From the NCBI GenBank assembly GCA_030037575.1, contig JASHRB010000347.1, forward strand, positions 1 through 9,413: a stretch of 9,413 bases of DNA, read 5' to 3'. The translations under genes and the position numbers were made by a program. The notes under the pieces were generated by a model. It worked only from the letters and a program-made list of their open reading frames with translations. It was not told the DNA's origin and did no database searches. Of the stretch, positions 6,473-9,413 are shown one piece after another (positions within the stretch are counted from its first letter, which is position 1; each line of letters opens with the position of its first letter). Origin of the DNA: Candidatus Sulfotelmatobacter sp. (lineage in GTDB: Bacteria > Acidobacteriota > Terriglobia > Terriglobales > Acidobacteriaceae).

Positions 6473-6996
6473 CGTTGCGACCCGAGAGACCCTCGAGCGG
6501 GGAGAGACAAGACGGCAACGGAGTGACCGGCGACTCCCCCCTGCGCGCGGGATTGATCCGCAAGCCGCTCTTCAGGAAGATCTCGCAAAATCTTTGTGAC
6601 CCGTCCGGCAGCCTCAGGGCGTGCCTGGCATCCCCCAGAGCGAATCAGAAGACTCTCGAACCGGGCGATTTCCGCGAAAACAGAATAAGGATCGGGAGCG
6701 CCTGCCGCCTGATCGCCGCTGCGTTCTCCGGGAGCGCATGCGGCCGCCCAGGGAATTCAGGCCAGGCCGGGTGATTCCGTTGGGGGCGATGACTTCGCGG
6801 AAGAGGCACGGGTGAGTTTGTTCTTCACGGTGTCCCCAGAGTTCGCGGTGTCTTCCCGAGCAAAGCCAGGGATCTGGGTTCTTGAATCGGCGGCGTAGCT
6901 CAAGCGCCGCCAGCCATTCTTCAATCGGACTCTCCCCGTGCAACCCGAAGGGAAAGACTGGTGCCGGCCGCTTCGCGCGGCGCTGGGCATCAAGCA
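6473..6996. other. 524-base region between convergent mog and yggX
   Basis: The genes on each side converge here. On the plus strand no reading frame looks like a protein. On the minus strand an unrecognised frame runs from 6997 to 6614. Two perfect hairpins are present: GGCGGCG (6889-6895) with CGCCGCC (6905-6911), and GCCGC (6967-6971) with GCGGC (6977-6981). The second lies just beyond the yggX stop and could help end that transcript, although no T tract follows. No terminal inverted repeats or transposase motifs are seen. Confidence 0.4.
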
Positions 6997-6997
6997 T
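6614..6997 (-). CDS. Unrecognised ORF overlapping the yggX stop (TAATG)
   Basis: 127 residues if real. The ATG at 6997-6995 shares its A with the yggX TAA stop, an arrangement often seen with translational re-initiation. I do not recognise the product. The first 80 residues have plausible composition and mostly G/C third positions: PVFPFGLHGESPIEEWLAAL, then ELRRRFKNPDPW, a Cys-His-containing part, and REVIAPNGITRPG. The last 45 residues are Arg/Ser-rich and look like random translation of GC-rich DNA. A 7-bp hairpin (6889-6911) lies within it. It has no signal peptide, membrane segment or known motif. It could equally be non-coding, a decayed gene or part of a dispersed repeat. Confidence 0.2.
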   Translation of the reverse strand: MLDAQRRAKRPAPVFPFGLHGESPIEEWLAALELRRRFKNPDPWLCSGRHRELWGHREEQTHPCLFREVIAPNGITRPGLNSLGGRMRSRRTQRRSGGRRSRSLFCFRGNRPVRESSDSLWGMPGTP

Positions 6998-7269
6998 TAG
7001 TGGCTTGGCGGGACGTACTCTTTGGGCACGGCGGAGCCTTCGCCAAAGAAATACTGCTCCAACTGCCGCACGATCACTTCCTGATCCTCGCGCCGCGCGG
7101 GATTCAGCCGATATTCATTCAGCAGCATCTTGCAGTGCTCGCTCCACATGCGCCAGGCTTCCTGGGAGACGTTGTCGTAGATCTTGCGGCCGAGGTCGTT
7201 GTCGAACGGAGGCTCATCCAACCCGGGCATGTTGCGCTGCAGTTTCACGCAAAAAACGGTATGCGCCAT
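6997..7269 (-). CDS. yggX: Probable Fe(2+)-trafficking protein YggX
   Basis: 90 residues, the usual length of this family (about 90). It starts MAHTVFCVKLQR, aligning with the MSRTIFCxxLQR opening of YggX and keeping Cys7. It continues GRKIYDNVSQEAWRMWSEHCKMLLNEYRLNP, the strongly conserved helical centre (GxRIYxxISxEAWxxWxxxQTMLINExxLN), then ends with FFGEGSAVPKEYVPP. Known role: a small cytosolic protein linked to iron handling and protection of iron-sulfur clusters against oxidation. The start is set by AGAAGGA (minus strand, 7280-7274) four bases before the ATG; the frame extends 36 codons further upstream, but those residues do not fit the family. It lies 129 bases downstream of the FKBP gene on the same strand, with two hairpins between them, so it may have its own promoter. 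Confidence 0.92.
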   Translation of the reverse strand: MAHTVFCVKLQRNMPGLDEPPFDNDLGRKIYDNVSQEAWRMWSEHCKMLLNEYRLNPARREDQEVIVRQLEQYFFGEGSAVPKEYVPPSH

Positions 7270-7357
7270 AAATTCCTTCTTATGGATCAATGCTTCAAGA
7301 TTACTACAAGACTCCGAGCGGCGGATGACGGCGCCCAGCCTTGGGGAAATCCGGCTG

Positions 7358-7397
7358 GTGGCCACCCGAACGGCCACGATTGAAGGGGCGCGCGCCC
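7358..7397 (-). terminator. Two GC hairpins between the FKBP gene and yggX
   Basis: Directly after the FKBP stop (minus strand) is the 12-base palindrome GGGCGCGCGCCC (7397-7386). About 10 bases further is GTGGCC/GGCCAC (7377-7372 with 7363-7358, 8-base loop). Both are GC-rich. Neither is followed by a clear U tract; only short TTC and ATTT runs are present. Together they may weakly end or stabilise the FKBP transcript. Confidence 0.35.
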
Positions 7398-7398
7398 G

Positions 7399-8271
7399 CT
7401 AATGCTTCTGATCGTTGGGCTTCTTCTCTGGGTTGGCCGCGGGCGTCTGGGAGTTTTCCCCTGCCTTCGCTTTGATCGACACCAATTCGACTTCAAAAAT
7501 GAGCGTCGAACCGGGTCCGATTTCAGGGGACACTCCACGATCGCCGTAAGCGAGATCGGAGGGGATGAAGAGCTGCCACTTGGAGCCGACGGGCATGAGC
7601 TGCAATGCCTCTGTCCATCCTTTGATGACGCCGTTCACCGGGAAAGTTACCGGCTTGCCGGCCTTGGCGGAGCTGTCGAATTCCTTTCCGTCAATGAGCG
7701 TGCCGCGATAATTGCACTCGACGGTGTCGGTGGCCGTGGGCTTCGGTCCGGTGCCCGCGGTCAAGATTTTATATTGCAGGCCGCTGGGAAGAGCGACCAC
7801 CCCTTCTTTGGCCTTATTGGCGGCAAGGAATTCCTCCCCCGCCTTTTTGTTGGCTTCGCCCTCCGCCTGCATCGCCGCCATCTGCTTCTGGCGAATCTCA
7901 GTCTGCACTTCCATCAACGTGGACTGCACTTGCTCTTCGGTCAGCAGCGTCTTTCCGCCGGCCAGCGCGTCCTTGAGGCCTCGCTGCAGAATGGCCGGAT
8001 CGATCTCCACGCCTTGCTTCTTGACATTCATCCCCAATCTCACGCCGAGCGCATAGCTGAACTTCTCTTTGGGCGTGTGCAGAGTCAGCGGAGCCGCGCC
8101 CTTGGCCGTGGTCCCCGGCTTTTTCGCTGCGGAACTCTGCGGCCGGTTCGTTGCCGTCGAGGGCGAACTGCTTTGCGTCGAGGGGGTGGTGTTCTGCTGC
8201 GCGCAAACATTCCCTGCGGCAAGCATTCCGCACGCAAGGAGGGCGATTTGTATGGTTGGAGTGTTTGGCAT
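7399..8271 (-). CDS. Secreted FKBP-type peptidyl-prolyl cis-trans isomerase (Mip/FkpA-like)
   Basis: 290 residues. Residues 1-24 form a hydrophobic export signal (IQIALLACGMLAAG) with a likely cut after VCA at 24; it has no basic residue near the N terminus, which is unusual. Residues 25-60 are a Ser/Thr/Pro/Gln-rich linker. Residues about 65-140 match the FKBP_N dimerisation region (KFSYALGVRLGMNVKKQGVEI, EEQVQSTLMEVQTEIRQKQ). Residues about 160-268 are the FKBP domain: SGLQYKILTAGTG, TVECNYRGTLIDGKEFDSS, GVIKGWTEALQLMPVGSKW, FIPSDLAYGDRG, GPGSTLIFEVELVSI. The active-site aromatic and Asp positions appear intact. It should catalyse prolyl isomerisation and act as a chaperone in the periplasm. 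A charged 20-residue tail follows. No standard start codon exists upstream in frame, so ATG 8271 is used; it lacks a ribosome site but has a promoter ending six bases before it. Confidence 0.93.
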   Translation of the reverse strand: MPNTPTIQIALLACGMLAAGNVCAQQNTTPSTQSSSPSTATNRPQSSAAKKPGTTAKGAAPLTLHTPKEKFSYALGVRLGMNVKKQGVEIDPAILQRGLKDALAGGKTLLTEEQVQSTLMEVQTEIRQKQMAAMQAEGEANKKAGEEFLAANKAKEGVVALPSGLQYKILTAGTGPKPTATDTVECNYRGTLIDGKEFDSSAKAGKPVTFPVNGVIKGWTEALQLMPVGSKWQLFIPSDLAYGDRGVSPEIGPGSTLIFEVELVSIKAKAGENSQTPAANPEKKPNDQKH

Positions 8272-8277
8272 GCAGAC

Positions 8278-8306
8278 ATTGTCACATCGCAGAGAGATCT
8301 CCGCAA
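8278..8306 (-). promoter_or_regulatory. Promoter for a leaderless FKBP transcript
   Basis: On the minus strand TTGCGG (8306-8301) and GACAAT (8283-8278) are separated by 17 bases. The -10 hexamer matches TATAAT at four positions, including A2 and T6. Only six bases (GTCTGC) separate it from the ATG at 8271, so transcription would start at the start codon, and no Shine-Dalgarno is present. Confidence 0.4.
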
Positions 8307-8385
8307 ACCGACCATCACGGTTCCAGGAACACGAAAAGATGCGAGAGTTGAGCGTCGCGATTGAACTTGCGCGGATCTCGTGGGC

Positions 8386-8461
8386 TGGTGGGCCCTCCAG
8401 GATTTGAACCTGGGACCAATGGATTATGAGTCCACTGCTCTAACCGCTGAGCTAAGGGCCC
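8386..8461 (-). tRNA. tRNA with CAU anticodon, most likely tRNA-Ile2 (lysidine-modified)
   Basis: A 76-base cloverleaf on the minus strand with the 3' CCA encoded (8388-8386). Acceptor stem GGGCCCT pairs with AGGGCCC (seven pairs). The D arm is GCTC...GAGC. The anticodon stem is GTGGA with TCCAT around loop CTCATAA, with CAT at 8428-8426. The T arm is CCAGG-TTCAAAT-CCTGG. It is not an initiator: position 1 pairs with 72 and the three G-C anticodon-stem pairs are absent. The start CCCTTAGCTCAG, the TTAGAGCAG stretch and the C4-G69 and C5-G68 pairs resemble E. coli tRNA-Ile2 rather than elongator tRNA-Met, whose positions 4 and 5 differ. If so, TilS would change C34 to lysidine so the tRNA reads AUA. 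Past the CCA a weak stem (GCGA/TCGC) and ATCTTTTCG may end transcription. Confidence 0.93.
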
Positions 8462-8587
8462 GGACTCTGTGCGTTCCCATACGCAACTTTCTGATCCCCC
8501 CGGGGCGGCGGATGGCGCCCTTCTATTAAGCTAACACAGCGCGGCGAGAGCATCGCGGAGAGGTTGAAGAATGCGGGGCATGGCAGA

Positions 8588-9413
8588 ATGACAACGATCA
8601 ATGATCAGCCGTCACGGACGATTCCCGATTTTCTTTATGGCACGGCGTGGAAAGAAGAGCGCACCGCCGCACTGGTTGAGCTGGCACTGCGCCAGGGATT
8701 TCGCGGAATCGATACCGCCAACCAACGGCGGCATTATTTTGAAGCCGGAGCGGGTGCGGGCCTGGCAGCGGCATATCGCGCCGGAGTGGTCACGCGCGCC
8801 GATTTGTTTTTGCAGACAAAATTTACTTACCCTTCCGGGCAGGACCATCGCTTGCCCTACGATCCCAGGGCGAGAGTGGCGAAGCAAGTTGCGCAATCGA
8901 TGGCGAGTTCGCTCGAACATCTCGGCACCGATTACCTGGACAGCTTCGTGCTGCATGGGCCGGCCTCGAATTACGGATGGACGGATGCGGACGCGGAAGT
9001 TTGGGAGGCGATGAAAAAGGAGCGTGACGCCGGCCGGACGCGATGGCTGGGAGTCAGCAATGTTTCGCGGCGACACCTGGAGCAGATGGCTGGAGCGCAC
9101 TCCGAGAAACCGTCATTCGTGCAGAATCGCTGCTATGCCCGCTTGGGCTGGGATGGCGAGGTGCGGCGGTTTTGCCGCGAGAACAGAATTGGGTATCAGG
9201 GATTTTCGCTGCTCACGGCGAACCTGGAAGTTTTGCACGATCGTGGAATTGCAACTCTGGCGGCGCGGAAAAATGCGACTCCGGCGCAGATGGTTTTTGC
9301 TTTTGCGCGGGCGGTCGAAATCCAGCCGCTGACCGGAACATCGGATGCGCAGCACATGAGGGAGGACTTGGCCAGCGCCCGAATGTTTATGACCGAGGAC
9401 GAGGCGCGCGGAA
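8588..9413 (+). CDS. Aldo/keto reductase, 3' end outside the window
   Basis: The frame from ATG 8588 stays open to the window edge (275 codons), close to full family length. The protein is a TIM-barrel NAD(P)H-dependent carbonyl reductase. The catalytic tetrad is visible: Asp42 in GFRGIDTAN, Tyr50 in RRHYFEAG, Lys78 in LFLQTKFTY and His123 in FVLHGP. Asp and Tyr are eight residues apart rather than the usual five, a spacing fitting a subgroup with DTANQxxHYxE. Further landmarks are YLDSFVLHGP, GVSNVSRRHLEQM, FVQNRCY, YQGFSLLTAN, TPAQMVFAFA, and QPLTGTSDAQHMREDL for the cofactor phosphate site. The physiological substrate cannot be told. No strong Shine-Dalgarno precedes the ATG; a six-codon reading frame ends over it (ATGA). 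Confidence 0.88.
   Translation, partial: MTTINDQPSRTIPDFLYGTAWKEERTAALVELALRQGFRGIDTANQRRHYFEAGAGAGLAAAYRAGVVTRADLFLQTKFTYPSGQDHRLPYDPRARVAKQVAQSMASSLEHLGTDYLDSFVLHGPASNYGWTDADAEVWEAMKKERDAGRTRWLGVSNVSRRHLEQMAGAHSEKPSFVQNRCYARLGWDGEVRRFCRENRIGYQGFSLLTANLEVLHDRGIATLAARKNATPAQMVFAFARAVEIQPLTGTSDAQHMREDLASARMFMTEDEARG

Noticed and set aside
6469..6774. Plus-strand ORF starting over the mog stop
   Set aside because: It starts with TTG, has no ribosome site, and its Arg/Ser/Gly-rich product resembles no protein I know.
7997..8271. FKBP protein as a lipoprotein (LLAC at residues 11-14)
   Set aside because: The cysteine comes too early, without a basic n-region, and a better signal peptidase I site (VCA-QQ) follows.
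7402..8364. 320-codon plus-strand frame opposite the FKBP gene
   Set aside because: The FKBP domains on the minus strand are unambiguous, and the plus-strand product shows no known motif.
8386..8587. Integration site at the tRNA 3' end
   Set aside because: No integrase gene and no direct repeat of the tRNA 3' end were seen nearby.

Overview
The window looks like chromosomal DNA from a GC-rich bacterium, most likely an Acidobacteriota member. I infer this from a secreted protein joining a carboxypeptidase-regulatory-like domain to TPR repeats, a receiver-DUF4388 response regulator, a PilT-like ATPase and a YggX protein together. No taxonomic marker gene is present, so this is only an inference. 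I see no insertion sequence, phage gene, integrase or CRISPR array.

Layout, left to right. Plus strand: the 3' end of queC (1-144); a secreted CarboxypepD_reg/TPR protein (220-1383); a 331-base gap with a strong GC hairpin and a sigma-54-like site; a PilT/PilU-type ATPase (1715-2869). Then comes a molybdenum cofactor group: moeA (3022-4332), moaC (4390-4926), a receiver-DUF4388 response regulator overlapping the end of moaC (4923-5786), and mog (5939-6472). Minus strand, read right to left: tRNA-CAU, most likely tRNA-Ile2 (8461-8386); a secreted Mip/FkpA-like FKBP prolyl isomerase (8271-7399); yggX (7269-6997); and an unrecognised ORF whose ATG overlaps the yggX stop (6997-6614). Plus strand again: an aldo/keto reductase (8588 to the window end), cut by the edge.

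Three Moco enzymes act in one pathway: MoaC makes cyclic pyranopterin monophosphate, Mog adenylates molybdopterin, and MoeA inserts molybdate. The response regulator inside this group is not a Moco enzyme. Its DUF4388 domain is of the kind found in PatA-like regulators linked to pilus-driven motility, and a PilT-like ATPase lies about 2 kb upstream, so a link to pilus function is possible but unproven. FKBP and YggX are general protein-folding and iron/oxidative-stress functions.

The most interesting signals are regulatory or in sequence detail. Two genes (moeA and the FKBP gene) have no Shine-Dalgarno but carry a -10-like hexamer exactly 6 nt before the ATG, suggesting leaderless mRNAs. A GG-N10-GC sigma-54-like element lies upstream of the PilT-like gene. 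The PilT-like ATPase has Asn in place of the second His-box histidine. A pair of hairpins precedes mog. I did not find a clearly new multi-gene system.
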